Below are positions 16,558 to 25,463 of a stretch of DNA of 64,000 nt, piece by piece (within the stretch, counting starts at the first letter, position 1; each line of letters starts with the position of its first letter). The stretch is from DATKNA01 sp963786765. Its GTDB lineage: Bacteria > Actinomycetota > Actinomycetes > Actinomycetales > Kineosporiaceae. The stretch lies in contig CAWBAJ010000008.1 of assembly GCA_963786765.1 (NCBI GenBank), positions 186,001-250,000 of the forward strand, written 5' to 3'. The position numbers were made by a program, and so were the translations under genes. The notes below the pieces were generated by a model. That model had not been told where the DNA came from, did not search any database, and saw only the letters and a list, made by a program, of their open reading frames with translations.

Positions 16558-17361
16558 TCACTGCCCGACGGGCTTCTCCACCGCATAGATGGCCCAGAAG
16601 TCCCTGGCCAGCGAGGGGTCCGTCAGGTAGCCGTACGGCATCGTGCAGTAGCCGTCCATCCCCCAGCCCGTGCCCCACGAGTTCCGGATGAGGAACCGCT
16701 GAGAGTCATCGTCGTATCCCACGGCGACCACGCAGTGCCCACCGAGGAGCCGTTCGCTGCGTGGCGGCAGGGGGACGACACCCGTCTTGGCGACCTCCGG
16801 GCTCTCGAAGCTCTCGTACACCGAGAAGCCGAGGACGAATGGCGTGCCGGCGGCGAGGCAGCCCTGCATCTGATGGAGCACCGGCAGGACCCGCCTGTAG
16901 ACCGTCGCCTGGTGACCCGTCGCCTCGGTGAAGGCCTCCGCAGGAGGCTTCTCGGTGAACCGGGCGATGTCGTAGCCCCAGGTCTTCTCGTCGCAGACGC
17001 CGAGCTTGTTCACCACCTTGATGCCGTCGCGGATCATCGCCCCGCTGTCCTGGTCGACGGTGCCCTCGATGACACGCTCGTTGTAGTAGATGAACAACCG
17101 GGAGGGCATGAAGTCGGCCAGCTGCTCCTTGCGCTGCTGGTACTCGAAGGCCGCGCCGATGCCGTTCGCCGTGCAGCTGCCGAGCTGGCCCTGGTCGTAC
17201 ACCGGCGGGCAGTCCGGCCGCAGGTCGACGCTCTTGGGCAGATCCGCGAGCACGGCCTCGGGGGCGGCGTACATGAAGTCCCGGGCGTCCGGGAGGTCGG
17301 GAACCCAGCCGTAGCGCTGAATTCGGCGGCTGGTCAACGAGCCGTTGTCGGCCTCGGTCAT
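16558..17361 (-). CDS. papain-like C1 family cysteine peptidase
   Basis: This 267-residue C1A-type peptidase has the catalytic Cys in DQGQLGSCTANGIGAAFEYQ, His in LLGGHCVVAVGYDDDS, and Asn in IRNSWGTGWGMDGYCTMPY. The N-terminal RYGWVPDLPDARDFMY is typical of the bacterial/bacteriophage group of these peptidases. There is no signal peptide, so it is probably cytoplasmic or released by another route. Start ATG at 17361. It is a single gene between terminator-like sequence and the SRPBCC gene. The target is unknown. Confidence 0.88.
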   Translation of the reverse strand: MTEADNGSLTSRRIQRYGWVPDLPDARDFMYAAPEAVLADLPKSVDLRPDCPPVYDQGQLGSCTANGIGAAFEYQQRKEQLADFMPSRLFIYYNERVIEGTVDQDSGAMIRDGIKVVNKLGVCDEKTWGYDIARFTEKPPAEAFTEATGHQATVYRRVLPVLHQMQGCLAAGTPFVLGFSVYESFESPEVAKTGVVPLPPRSERLLGGHCVVAVGYDDDSQRFLIRNSWGTGWGMDGYCTMPYGYLTDPSLARDFWAIYAVEKPVGQ

Positions 17362-17489
17362 GCTGATTCCTCCCTGGTCCTGATCCCGAGGCCCGGTCCT
17401 GGCCCCGCGGCGCTACCCCTCGACGCTGGCACTGCCGCGGCCCGCGCGGAAGGGCACGAGGGGCGCACCTTGGTGCCGCCTTCGTCCGG

Positions 17490-17990
17490 TCAGGCGCCGA
17501 CGCGTTCGCGCAGGAGCTCGTCGGTCTGGCCGAGGGCGAGCCGCATGCCCTCCTCCATGCCCATCTGGATCAGCTGATCCATCGCCTCGTCGGTGGGGAA
17601 GCTGGCGGTGATGGTCATCCGCGTGGTGCCGGCGTCCACGGCCTCGATCCGCACGCGGCTGCGCGAGGTGGGCATGGTGTCGGTCGGGGCGCCCTCGGCA
17701 TCCGCGAAGCCGTCCTCGAACTCCAGCGCCCGCGCCGAGTCCACCGCTTCCACCCTCCAGTAGCCGTGGTAGCGCTCGCCCTCCGGACCCGTCATGAAGT
17801 ACGAGACCCTGCCACCCGGCCGCAGGTCGTGCTCGACCACGGTTGCAGGGTGCGACGGCGGGCCCCACCAGCGCTCGAGCAGGCGCGGGTCGGACCACAG
17901 CCGCCAGACCTGCTCGGGGGCGGCGGGGTACTCGGCGACGAACGTGAGCGTGCGGTTCGCCGGGTCTCGGACGACATCGGTGACGGTCAT
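17490..17990 (-). CDS. SRPBCC (AHSA1-like) domain protein
   Basis: This 166-residue START/Bet v1-like protein of the AHSA1 group shows FVAEYPAAPEQVWRLWSDP at the N-terminus, LLERWWGPPSHPATVVEHDL, and YFMTGPEGERYHGYWRVEAV. Such proteins bind hydrophobic ligands in a central cavity, and in this operon context the function is unknown. Its ATG overlaps the stop of the ArsR-type regulator gene (17987-17990), the widespread ArsR-SRPBCC arrangement, so it is the regulator's main target. Confidence 0.9.
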   Translation of the reverse strand: MTVTDVVRDPANRTLTFVAEYPAAPEQVWRLWSDPRLLERWWGPPSHPATVVEHDLRPGGRVSYFMTGPEGERYHGYWRVEAVDSARALEFEDGFADAEGAPTDTMPTSRSRVRIEAVDAGTTRMTITASFPTDEAMDQLIQMGMEEGMRLALGQTDELLRERVGA

Positions 17991-18349
17991 CGATCCTCCT
18001 GGGATTCCTGGATGCTGGGCAGCTCGGCGAGGACGTCGCCGAATCGGTCGAGCCGGTCGCGCCAGAGCGCCTCGAGGACCTCGAGCTGCTCGCGGGCGTG
18101 GCGCACGGTCGTGACATCGGTGCTGACGCGGTGCTCACGGCCCTGCCGGCGCTTGACGACCAGCCCGGCCCGCTCGAGCACGGCCACATGCTTCTGCACC
18201 GCGGCGAAGGTCACCGGGTAGTGCCGGGCGAGGGCCGACACCGAGTGTTCGCGCGACGCCGTTCGCCGCAGGATGTCGCGGCGGGTGGAGTCGCCCAGCG
18301 CCGAGAACACGCGGTCTGCCAGCTCCTCGTCAACCTGACGTACAACCAT
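17987..18349 (-). CDS. ArsR-family (SdpR-like) transcriptional regulator
   Basis: This 120-residue winged-helix regulator has VFSALGDSTRRDILRRTASR, VSALARHYPVTFAAVQKHVA (recognition helix) and VLERAGLVVKRRQGREHRV. It lacks the metal-binding cysteines of classical ArsR proteins, as expected for the SRPBCC-linked subgroup. I chose ATG 18349 since an operator-like dyad spans this start; longer starts would place the dyad inside the gene. It is translationally coupled to the SRPBCC gene. Confidence 0.88.
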   Translation of the reverse strand: MVVRQVDEELADRVFSALGDSTRRDILRRTASREHSVSALARHYPVTFAAVQKHVAVLERAGLVVKRRQGREHRVSTDVTTVRHAREQLEVLEALWRDRLDRFGDVLAELPSIQESQEDR

Positions 18350-18361
18350 AAGGTTGTACGT
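18338..18361. promoter_or_regulatory. 10-4-10 inverted repeat over the arsR-type start codon
   Basis: ACGTACAACC (18338-18347), spacer ATAA, GGTTGTACGT (18352-18361): a perfect dyad overlapping the ATG at 18349. This is the expected layout for autorepression, and perhaps for a leaderless or very short-leader transcript. The divergent DUF4177 gene starts 50 bases away and could be co-controlled. Confidence 0.75.
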
Positions 18362-18410
18362 TAGCGACGGGATCCCTCGCACGCAAGCATCCCGATGGCA
18401 CCATGCGGGG

Positions 18411-18623
18411 ATGACGAGCCGGCGCTACGAGTACAAGGTCCTGGAGCTCCGCGAGAAGATGATCGGCGGCAAGATGTCGGGCGAGAAGCTGGAGCGGATC
18501 CTCAACGAGCACGCCGAGCAGGGGTGGCAGCTCAGGACCATCACCTCCGCTGACGTGAAGGGCCGCATCGGCCCTGGCGGCACTGAAGGGCTGCTCGTCA
18601 CGTTCGAGCGGGCGGTCGGCTGA
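18411..18623 (+). CDS. DUF4177 domain protein
   Basis: This 70-residue protein shows YEYKVLELREKMIGGKMSGE, LERILNEHAEQGWQLRTITS and EGLLVTFERAV, the pattern of DUF4177, a small alpha-beta domain of unknown role. ATG 18411 begins MTSRRYEYKV. It is divergent from the ArsR-SRPBCC operon. A second DUF4177-like protein is encoded at 45470-45628. Confidence 0.8.
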   Translation: MTSRRYEYKVLELREKMIGGKMSGEKLERILNEHAEQGWQLRTITSADVKGRIGPGGTEGLLVTFERAVG

Positions 18624-18647
18624 TCCGACGCTCGCGAGCCCGCGGAG

Positions 18648-19469
18648 CTACGCGGTCGACGAGCCCGTCGGGCGGCCGAACAGCAGCGTGTCGAGGCCGC
18701 GCCGCAGGCCCGGCTCCTCGGCGACCCGGCGGATCGCGAGCAGGGTGCCGGCGACGTAGGGATCCGGCGTCTCGCCGGCGTCGTGCCGAACGACGAGCCG
18801 CTCGCCCGCGCCCCCGAAGACGATCTCGGTGCTCACCACGAAGCTCGGCAACCGGACCGAGTGCACCCGCGTCCCTTCGACGTCGGCGCCCCGCGCCTCC
18901 ACCGGCCCGTGCAGTTCCTCGAGCGCGACGGCGGGCTCCGGACGCCGCACCCGGGCGATCATCTCGGCGAGCTCGCGGGCCGTCCCGCTCGGCACGTCGG
19001 GCTTGGCGTGCGAGGCGTAGTCGATCACCTCCCAGCGGTCGAGATGCTCGGCGGCCAGCATCGCGGCCCGCCCCAGCACGGCCGCCATCACCGAGAAGTT
19101 CCCCGCCGCCACCACGCCGACACCGTGCCTGCGCGAGAGCCGGTCGATCTCGTCGTAGTCCGCCGCGGTGAGACCACTGCTCCCGACGACGACGTGCACG
19201 CCGGCCTCGACCGCCGACCGCACGTTGCCCCCGACCGCCTCCGCGCTCGTGAAGTCGACGAGCACGTCGACCGGTGTGTCCGCCAGCGCGTCCGAGACGC
19301 TGCCGTGCACGGTTCCGTCGAGCGGCAGCCCGGTGACCTCGGCGAGACAGCGGCCGGCGGCGCGGCGCGCGACCCCGGCGACCAGCTGCAGGTCGTCGGC
19401 GTCCGCCAGCGCTGCGACGAGAGGCGGGGCCGTCCACCCCGTGATGCCGGCCAGGCAGACGCGAAGCAT
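18648..19469 (-). CDS. 4-hydroxy-tetrahydrodipicolinate reductase-like protein (DapB family)
   Basis: This 273-residue DapB-family reductase has an N-terminal Rossmann motif VCLAGITGWTAPPLVAAL, the DVLVDFTSAEA segment, VVVGSSGLTAADYDEIDRLS, GVVAAGNFSVMAA, and the substrate motif SHAKPDVPSGTARELAEM with lysine in place. True DapB enzymes make tetrahydrodipicolinate for lysine and peptidoglycan. Here GITGWTAPP replaces the usual GATGRMG, and no lysine genes are adjacent, so it may be a paralogue with another substrate. Start ATG 19469 gives a normal length. It is divergent from a SARP-type gene. Confidence 0.82.
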   Translation of the reverse strand: MLRVCLAGITGWTAPPLVAALADADDLQLVAGVARRAAGRCLAEVTGLPLDGTVHGSVSDALADTPVDVLVDFTSAEAVGGNVRSAVEAGVHVVVGSSGLTAADYDEIDRLSRRHGVGVVAAGNFSVMAAVLGRAAMLAAEHLDRWEVIDYASHAKPDVPSGTARELAEMIARVRRPEPAVALEELHGPVEARGADVEGTRVHSVRLPSFVVSTEIVFGGAGERLVVRHDAGETPDPYVAGTLLAIRRVAEEPGLRRGLDTLLFGRPTGSSTA

Positions 19470-19514
19470 GCAGCCGACCGTACCCGGGTGGCTCTGCTCC
19501 ACGGCCCTTCCCGA

Positions 19515-19568
19515 GGCTCGGAGATCTCGCGGGGCTCCGAGATCTCCCGAGGCGTCGAGATCAACGCC
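19515..19568. repeat. three 18-bp direct repeats in the dapB-like/SARP intergenic region
   Basis: GGCTCGGAGATCTCGCGG (19515), GGCTCCGAGATCTCCCGA (19533) and GGCGTCGAGATCAACGCC (19551) recur with an exact period of 18 bases just upstream of the BTAD-domain regulator start (19585). SARP/BTAD activators recognise direct repeats near promoters, so this may be the regulator's own site. Confidence 0.65.
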
Positions 19569-19584
19569 GACCTACACTGGGCGG

Positions 19585-20260
19585 GTGCGGATCGCCGTCC
19601 TCGGTCCGGTGCAGGCCGTGCGGGACGGCGCGGACCTCGACCTCGGGCCGCACAAGCAGCGGGCGCTGCTCGCCGGTCTCGTACTGCACGCCGGCCGGGT
19701 CGTCCCCGTCGAGACGCTGACCGACCTGCTCTGGGGCGACGCTCCGCCGGCCGCCGTCCAGGCCTCGCTGCACGGTTACGTCGCCGCGCTGCGGCGGGTC
19801 CTCGAACCCGGACGGGCCCCACGCTCCAGCGGCTCGCTGCTGGTGACCCGGGCTTCCGGTTACCTGCTGGACGTCCCGCCGGACGCCGTCGACGAGATCG
19901 TGTTCACCCGCCGGATCACGCAGGCTCACCGCCTGCTCGGTGGCGACGCCCTCGCCGTCGCAGCCGGCGTGGCGGCCACAGACCTGGAGGCGATCGACGA
20001 GCAGCTGGCCACGGCGCTGGCGCTGTGGCGGGGCCTGCCGTATGCCGAGCTCCCCGGCGCCCCGGACGCCGACGCCGAGCGGGCCCGGCTCGCCGAGCTG
20101 CGGTCGACCGCCGAGGTCGACCGAGGACGGATCGGGCTCGCGATGGGCCGACCCGCCGAAGTGGCGGCGGCCCTCACCCCGACCGCGCACGAGCAGCCAC
20201 TGCGCGAGGACGTCTGGGCCCTGCTCGCGCTGGCCCTCGCCCGGGCGGGGCGACAGGCCG
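19585..20260 (+). pseudogene. BTAD/SARP-type transcriptional regulator, 3'-truncated
   Basis: From GTG 19585, the OmpR-like winged helix is clear: IAVLGPVQAVRDGADLDLGP, KQRALLAGLVLHAGRVVPVE, TDLLWGDAPPAAVQASLHGY. The BTAD helical repeats follow, up to DVWALLALALARAGRQAD. After this, the usual end of BTAD (an EELGLDP-type stretch) and any NB-ARC or TPR domains are missing. The open frame runs directly into a pyridoxamine-oxidase-like sequence (SFATMTRSGRPA). The regulator has therefore lost its 3' part by deletion or mis-assembly. Confidence 0.72.
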
Positions 20261-21187
20261 ACAGCTTCGCCACCATGACGCGCAGCGGGCGTCCCGCTCG
20301 CCTGACCCGCCGTCTGCCTGATCGCCCCCGACGGCGGGACCGTCACGCTCGCGACGTCCGTCGCCCTGCCGCGCAAGGCGCTCAACATCCGGCGCGACCC
20401 TCGCGTGGCGCTCCTGTTCTCCGACTCCACAGGCACGGGCCGCGACGAGATGCTGCAGGTCCTCGTCCAGGGGACGGCGACCTGCCCGGAGGAGATCGTG
20501 ACGTCCCCGGCGTGGCTCGAGGAGTACTGGCTGCGGCTGTGGGAGCGCCAGCCCGGCACGGTGGACGTCTCCAGCGCTCTGACGCGCCGCCTCCTGGACT
20601 TCTACTACTTCCGCCTCGTCATCACCGTCACGCCGCACGCGATCCGAACCCGGCGCCCGCTCGCGCGGACGCCCGGCGTCGCCATACCCACCTCCCCCGC
20701 TGTACCCGCTCCGCGCCGGGGCGACCGCGACGCGTGGGCGGAGGCGACCCGTCGGCTGGGCGGCTACCCGGACGCCGTGCTGGGCACGGCCGCGGACGGC
20801 GAACCCCCCGACCTGCGGCGCGTCCGCGTGACCGCCGATCCGGAGACGCGGCTGCTGCGCCTCTCCCCCGCCGACGGCGTGCCGGTGCCCGCGTCCCTGG
20901 CAGGACTGCGCGGCAGCCTGCTGTTCCACGGGCACGACGAACGCCTCTCGGCGCTGCGCCAGTTCGGCGTCCTGGGGACGCTCGTCCCGGACGCCGGCGG
21001 CGTCGCGCTGCGGCCCGAGCGGTTCGTGCCCGGAACCGCGCCCGAGTCGCCGGTGGGGATGGTCCGCACCGTGCTCCGCCTGCGCCGCACGACGAAGCGC
21101 TACCTGTCGGACCGGGGCCTCGACCGTCCCTCGGTCGACTGGGACGCCTTCGAGCGACTCACGACGACGCACTCCCCCCGTCCGTGA
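20258..21187 (+). pseudogene. PPOX-class flavin oxidoreductase, 5'-truncated and frameshifted
   Basis: A pyridoxamine-5'-phosphate oxidase-like split-barrel protein. SFATMTRSGRPA is read in the regulator's frame. After a break near 20295-20320, PAVCLIAPDGGTVTLATSVA, LPRKALNIRRDPRVALLFSD and MLQVLVQGTATCPEE continue to the stop at 21187. The first 20-40 residues of a normal PPOX protein are absent. FMN or F420 would be the cofactor. The 3' end overlaps the convergent gene at 21159 by 29 bases. Confidence 0.68.
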
Positions 21188-21530
21188 GCCCATCTGCGAG
21201 ATCCGGCGGATGCAGCGCGAACGCGTCGTCTGCGGGGCGCGGCTCCGCCATCAGGCCGTTCGGCGTGAACCGCACCCGGCACATCAGCCGCCAGCCGGGT
21301 GCGGCGTCGCCGAGCAGCTCCCGGGGCACTGCGATCTCGACCTCCCGCCGGCCGTCGTCCCGGGGTTCGGCCCGTGCGACGGCCGGCCCGACCAGGTTCC
21401 GCAGGCCGGGGACCTCCTGCGTGTCGTCGACAGCGAGCACGACGACGTCCTGGCCGGCCAGCGTCGGGTGCGGGGAACGGGACACGACCGTCCCCGTCAC
21501 CGTGGTCAGGTTCGGCGCCGCGGAGACCAT
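21159..21530 (-). CDS. hypothetical protein downstream of M6 peptidase
   Basis: This 123-residue protein starts MVSAAPNLTTVTGTVVSRSP, with VVVLAVDDTQEVPGLRNLVG, REVEIAVPRELLGDAAPGWR and LMCRVRFTPNGLMAEPRP. The beta-rich pattern suggests a small barrel, and no family is recognised. It overlaps the 3' end of the M6 peptidase gene by 25 bases in another frame, so the two are co-translated. It may be an accessory or immunity-like partner of the peptidase; that is inference only. Confidence 0.6.
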   Translation of the reverse strand: MVSAAPNLTTVTGTVVSRSPHPTLAGQDVVVLAVDDTQEVPGLRNLVGPAVARAEPRDDGRREVEIAVPRELLGDAAPGWRLMCRVRFTPNGLMAEPRPADDAFALHPPDLADGLTDGGSASS

Positions 21531-23187
21531 TGGTGCTGCACCTCGCTGACGAGTTCGCGGGCCGCCCGTGCCGCTGCGGCGAGGCCCGCGTTGACGACGT
21601 CCCCGGGCTTGTCGCGGTAGCCCCGGTGCCCGCCCTGATGCCCGTCGTGGGAACCGCCGTGCGAATTCCCACCGACGCCCTGCGCTCCCTTGCGTACCGC
21701 CGAGAGGGCGTCCCCGCCGCGCGCGACCGCGTCCTCCACCGCTGCCAGCCGCGCCTCGAGAGAGGCGACCCGCTGCTCCAGGTCCCCCGTGTCCGGTGGA
21801 GCGCCCGCGGCGTGGACGCTCGCCGTCGCGGTGATCGTGCCGTCGGCGTCGGTGATGCCGGTGACCGAGACGAGCGAGTCCTGGCCGGAGTAGCCGGTGG
21901 ACGCCGGGGTGGAGGCCGCGGTGAAGTCCTGGTTCCGCTCGTCCAGCCCGGGTACGGGTCACCCCCGTCACCACGATTGACGTTGTTCTCGAGGTCGCGC
22001 GACCCGTCCGCCTGCACCAGGCCGACGAGGTAGTGGTTCTCGTCCTCGTTCGTCTCCTTGCTCTCGTCCACGTGCCAGATCAGCAGTCCGGCCCCTGGCA
22101 GGTCGGCGTCGTAACCGGCCTGCTGGCGGTTCTCGAGCAGGAAGTACTCCTGCCCGACGGTGCCGTCGGTCCAGAGCCGGTGCACCTGCTTGCTGGTCTT
22201 GACGTCGGGAAGCTCCAGGGCGGTGTCGGAGCCGACCTGGACGACGTCCACCCAGCCCTGCTGCGCCTTGCACCAGGCGGACGGATGGGCGGGCGTGTCG
22301 CCGCCCCCGTTCCACGAGCCCCCGGCCATGAGGCACCAGTTCCCGATGCCCTCGGAGCTGTAGTCGATGTCGTACAGGTCGGGGAAGCCGAAGAGCAGGT
22401 GGCCGAGCTCGTGCGCCGCGACACCCAGCTTCGCGTTCTCGGGGATCGTCAGGTAGGCGTACACCTTCACGCCGCTGTCCGCGGTGTACTCCTCGGGAAG
22501 CACCCACTTGTGCGACCAGATGTCGCCGGGGTCCCCGGTCTCCTCGCCGCCCTCGCCGGCGTGCACGACGATGAACGCGTCGACGTAGCCGTTGCCGTCG
22601 TTGTCGTAGGGCTGGAAGTCGACGGACGGATCCGCGGCCTTGACCGCGTCCTGCGCCAGGATGTTCGCGCGCGGGTCGCCCGAGGGCTTGCCGATGCCGT
22701 AGTTGCCGTTCGCGTACCAGGCGAGGGTCTGCGGCATCGTGAACGGGCCGACGACCTGCCCGCTGATCGTCACGAGGCCGCCCGTCACGTCCTTGTAGTA
22801 CTCCGTGACGCTCCCGGTGGGGACCTTCCCCGTCGAGAAGAACAGGTCCTCGAACCTCGAGGTGTCCACCTCGAACGCCTTGTCCGTGAAGTCGACCAGC
22901 ACGACGATCACGCGCAGGTCCCCGCGCAGGGGGGTGCGGTCGAGGGCGGCGCGGCGGACGTCCCGGGCCGGCGTGCCGGGCCTGAAACTCGAGGGCGGCA
23001 GGATCGTTCCGTCGTTGAACCCCGGCAGCCGAGGGTCGCCGGCGAGGGTGAGAGGCAGCTCGCCGTCGACCCTGGAGCTGCCCAGCCGCTCGTTCATCCG
23101 GGCCCGCAGCTGCGGGCTGGGCGCGACGGCGCAGAGCTTGTCGACGGGGTGGGCGCTGGGCAGGTGGAACGGGTTCGCACGCGACAT
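21506..23187 (-). pseudogene. M6 family metallopeptidase (immune inhibitor A-like), frameshifted
   Basis: The start MSRANPFHLPSAHPVDKLCA at 23187 leads to a catalytic domain with the zinc motif GVAAHELGHLLFGFPDLYD, then GNWCLMAGGSWNGGGDTPAH and AGLLIWHVDESKETNEDENH. After GDGGDPYPG the frame breaks near 21945. The continuation (ERNQDFTAASTPASTG, SLVSVTGITDADGTITATAS, then a coiled-coil DLEQRVASLEARLAAVEDA and a Gly/His-rich tail) is read in another frame to 21506. No signal peptide is visible, unlike most M6 enzymes. Confidence 0.78.
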
Positions 23188-23556
23188 CGGGGACCCCCTG
23201 GTCGTGCGGGCCACGGCAGGGGTGCGGGCCCGTCCCGTCAATCCCTATGCCCCAGCGCCGAAGTGGGTCAAGAGGCCTCGTGATCTGGACAGCGGCTGCC
23301 GGCGCGCCCCGGCGACGACACCCGGCGCTCCCGGTGCGACGGGCCTACGATCCAACCGACACCTGCTCCGGGAGGTGCAGACGACCCGGCGATGTACCAG
23401 GTCAAGCGCCAACGCCCTGCGATGAAGACGACCGCGACGGCCCACCCCTAGGGGTGAAGTCGTATCGGTGGGCGGTCGGCCGTTGACCCGGCGCGGGCCC
23501 TGGCCTCAGGGTGGGAGCGGGGGCCGCGTCCGCTCTGTCACCGGGAGGTGAGGCTC
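23188..23556. other. intergenic region, no gene seen
   Basis: About 370 bases between the M6 peptidase start and a small plus-strand gene. Open frames here have no homology-like pattern. I see no terminator or clear repeat. The promoter of the peptidase and that of the downstream small gene must lie here. Confidence 0.4.
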
Positions 23557-23861
23557 GTGTTCGGTACGCCGCAGCCAGTTGTCTCTGGAGTGCCCTATCA
23601 GGTGCGCCGAGTCCGGGACCACGACGTCCTCGCTCTGGAGGACTTCCTGGGCGACACCACCTTCGTCCTCGATCTCGGCGGCGACGAGTACCGGGTGTGC
23701 GGGCCCGGATCGCGGACGGCGACGAGGTACGCGTCTACGAGAAGGACGAGCAGGGCGTCGGCAAGGACATCCGGGTCTGGACGGTGCGCCGCGGCGCCGG
23801 CGACGTCTACACCGCCGAGCACTGCGCGCACGTGCCGCACCCGACCGCGCCGACGGGATGA
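23557..23861 (+). pseudogene. small hypothetical protein, frameshifted
   Basis: From GTG 23557 (after GGGAGGTGAG) the protein reads VFGTPQPVVSGVPYQVRRVR, DHDVLALEDFLGDTTFVLDL and GGDEYRVCG. A one-base change in the ggg-ccc run near 23702 shifts to ARIADGDEVRVYEKDEQGVG, KDIRVWTVRRGAGDVYTAEH and the stop at 23861. Joined, it is about 100 residues with a beta-rich SH3- or OB-like look. No family is recognised. Its stop overlaps the next open frame (ATGA). Confidence 0.5.
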
Positions 23862-24616
23862 CGGCGTGCCGGGCCCGCCGCGAATGTCGGTGGTGCGCGG
23901 CAGGCTGCAGTGCATGGACGAACGAACACGCCCTGACCCGCGCGCAGATCTCGGCCGGCGTCGATCACCTCGGCTGGCGGCTGGTCCTGGGCACGGTCCG
24001 GACGGCTGTCGCAGTTCGTGGTATCGCCGAGGCGGTCGCCGTGGCCCGAGTCGGCGGCGGATGTCGCCGGGCCGGCAGGGGACGGCGCCCTCGAGGTCTC
24101 GCTGGGCGGCGAGCGGGTCGGGCTCGCCGTCCAGACCCGGGCCCTGGACGCCGTCACCGTGCGCGACGTCGCCCTGGTGCGCGGGTTGACCGAGGCGTTG
24201 TCGGCGCGGGGCTGGCGAACCGCCCCCGACGCCCGCGTCCAGCTCGTCGAGATCGCCGTCGATGCCCTGGACATCCCTGCCGTACGCCCCTTCTGGCGGG
24301 CGATCCTTGCCTATGAGGACCAGCCCTGCACGGGCGCCGAGGGCGGGCTGCTCGACCCTGCACGGCGGGGTCCCGCGGTGTGGTTCCAGCAGATGGACGC
24401 TCCACGGCCGCAGCGCAACCGCATCCACCTCGACGTGAGCGTCCCCCATGACCACCTGCAGGTCGCCTGTCCGCGGCGCTTGCGGCCGGGGGACGGCTGC
24501 TGAGCGACGCGGCGGCTCCGGCCTTCTGGGTGCTGGCGGACGCCGAGGGCAACGAGGCATGTCTGACGACGTGGCAGGGCCGTGACCCACCTGCTCCACC
24601 CGATGCGACCGCCTGA
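23858..24616 (+). pseudogene. 4a-hydroxytetrahydrobiopterin dehydratase-like/VOC fusion, several frameshifts
   Basis: The N-terminal part ALTRAQISAGVDHLGWRLVL resembles pterin-4a-carbinolamine dehydratase. The C-terminal part is a Glyoxalase_6-type VOC domain: ALDIPAVRPFWRAILAYEDQ, GPAVWFQQMDAPRPQRNRIH, LDVSVPHDHLQ, and AAPAFWVLADAEGNEACLTT. These lie in three frames with breaks near 24050 and 24465, and perhaps one near 23925 (ATG 23914 is the more natural start). This two-domain architecture is known in actinomycetes and its substrate is unknown. The density of breaks suggests decay or poor consensus. Confidence 0.68.
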
Positions 24617-24660
24617 CGCCCGGTACCGGCCCCGCCCAGGGGCGGGGCCGGTACGGCGTC
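24615..24660. terminator. strong bidirectional hairpin terminator
   Basis: The right arm GGCGGGGCCGGTACGGCGTC (24641-24660) pairs over 20 bases with the left arm (24615-24636), which carries a two-base CG bulge; the loop is CAGG. It sits directly between convergent ends (24616 and 24659), so it can end transcripts from both sides. Confidence 0.8.
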
Positions 24661-25264
24661 AGGTGCTCGGCGTCGGCGAGGTCGACGAGTCCGACGAGCC
24701 GGACGAGCCCGACGAGCCCGACGAGCCCGAGTTCGCTCGGGGCTGCGCCGGGTCGCCGAGCCCCATCCCGTCCTCGACCCGCACGAGGGCGAGGCTGTCG
24801 GAGAACTTCACCGTCACCCTCGTTCCGTCGCTCTTCGTCATGTGCACTTCGTAGGCCGCGTCGCCGGCGTCGGTCTCGATCCGGTCAACGGTGCCCCCGG
24901 GCACCGCCTTGAGCGCGGCAGCTCGCAGGGTGTCGGCTTTGCTGCCCGTCACGACGGTCTCGTCCGACCGGCCCTGACCGCCGCCACCGGGTCCCTGGCC
25001 GGCAGCGCCGTAGCCGGGGCCCGGCGCCGCGGTGCCGCTGGTTCCGGTGCCGCTCGTGCCGGGGGCATTCGTCGCTGCTGACGCTCCGACGGCTCCCGCG
25101 AGCACGCCGCCGGCGACAAGTCCGCCGGCGACCAGGGCGGCGGCGCGCACCCCGCGGGAGATGCGCTGAGCACGGGCGGGCCTCAGGCTGCCGACGTCCG
25201 AGGCCTCCCTGCTGTCCCAGGGGTCCCTGTTCTCCATGGGGTCTGTGCTGTCCGTGGCGTTCAT
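24659..25264 (-). CDS. membrane-anchored protein with PepSY-like domain
   Basis: This 201-residue protein starts at ATG 25264, behind GAGGAGGATCGTG. A cytoplasmic N-terminus of about 40 residues leads to one transmembrane helix (AAALVAGGLVAGGVLAGAVG). A Gly/Thr/Pro linker follows, then a C-terminal domain (ALKAVPGGTVDRIETDAGDA, AYEVHMTKSDGTRVTVKFSD) with the PepSY-type pattern, and a Ser/Gly tail with short tandem repeats. PepSY proteins often accompany redox membrane systems. It is divergent from the ferric-reductase-like operon at 25464 and may belong to it. Confidence 0.7.
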   Translation of the reverse strand: MNATDSTDPMENRDPWDSREASDVGSLRPARAQRISRGVRAAALVAGGLVAGGVLAGAVGASAATNAPGTSGTGTSGTAAPGPGYGAAGQGPGGGGQGRSDETVVTGSKADTLRAAALKAVPGGTVDRIETDAGDAAYEVHMTKSDGTRVTVKFSDSLALVRVEDGMGLGDPAQPRANSGSSGSSGSSGSSDSSTSPTPST

Positions 25265-25463
25265 CACGATCCTCCTCGTCCTGGTGGCCCTGGTGACCAC
25301 CGACGAACGCCACGCTGACGACCGCGCCTGTGCGCTCGGCCGGGGCGATCTGTCAGGAGACTGTGGCTGGCTGTGACGACGGTCACTGCATTCGCGGAGG
25401 GTTCACAGGTGGGGCACAGGGAACGGTGACGGGAGGCAAAGGGGCGCCGCCGATCGTCGACGC

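Noticed and set aside
18648..19469. Housekeeping dapB
   Set aside because: Family membership is clear, but the Rossmann motif is atypical and no lysine genes adjoin, so I did not give the gene symbol.
23247..23486. 79-codon plus-strand frame
   Set aside because: Arg/Pro-rich with no ribosome site or motif; composition is that of a noncoding frame.
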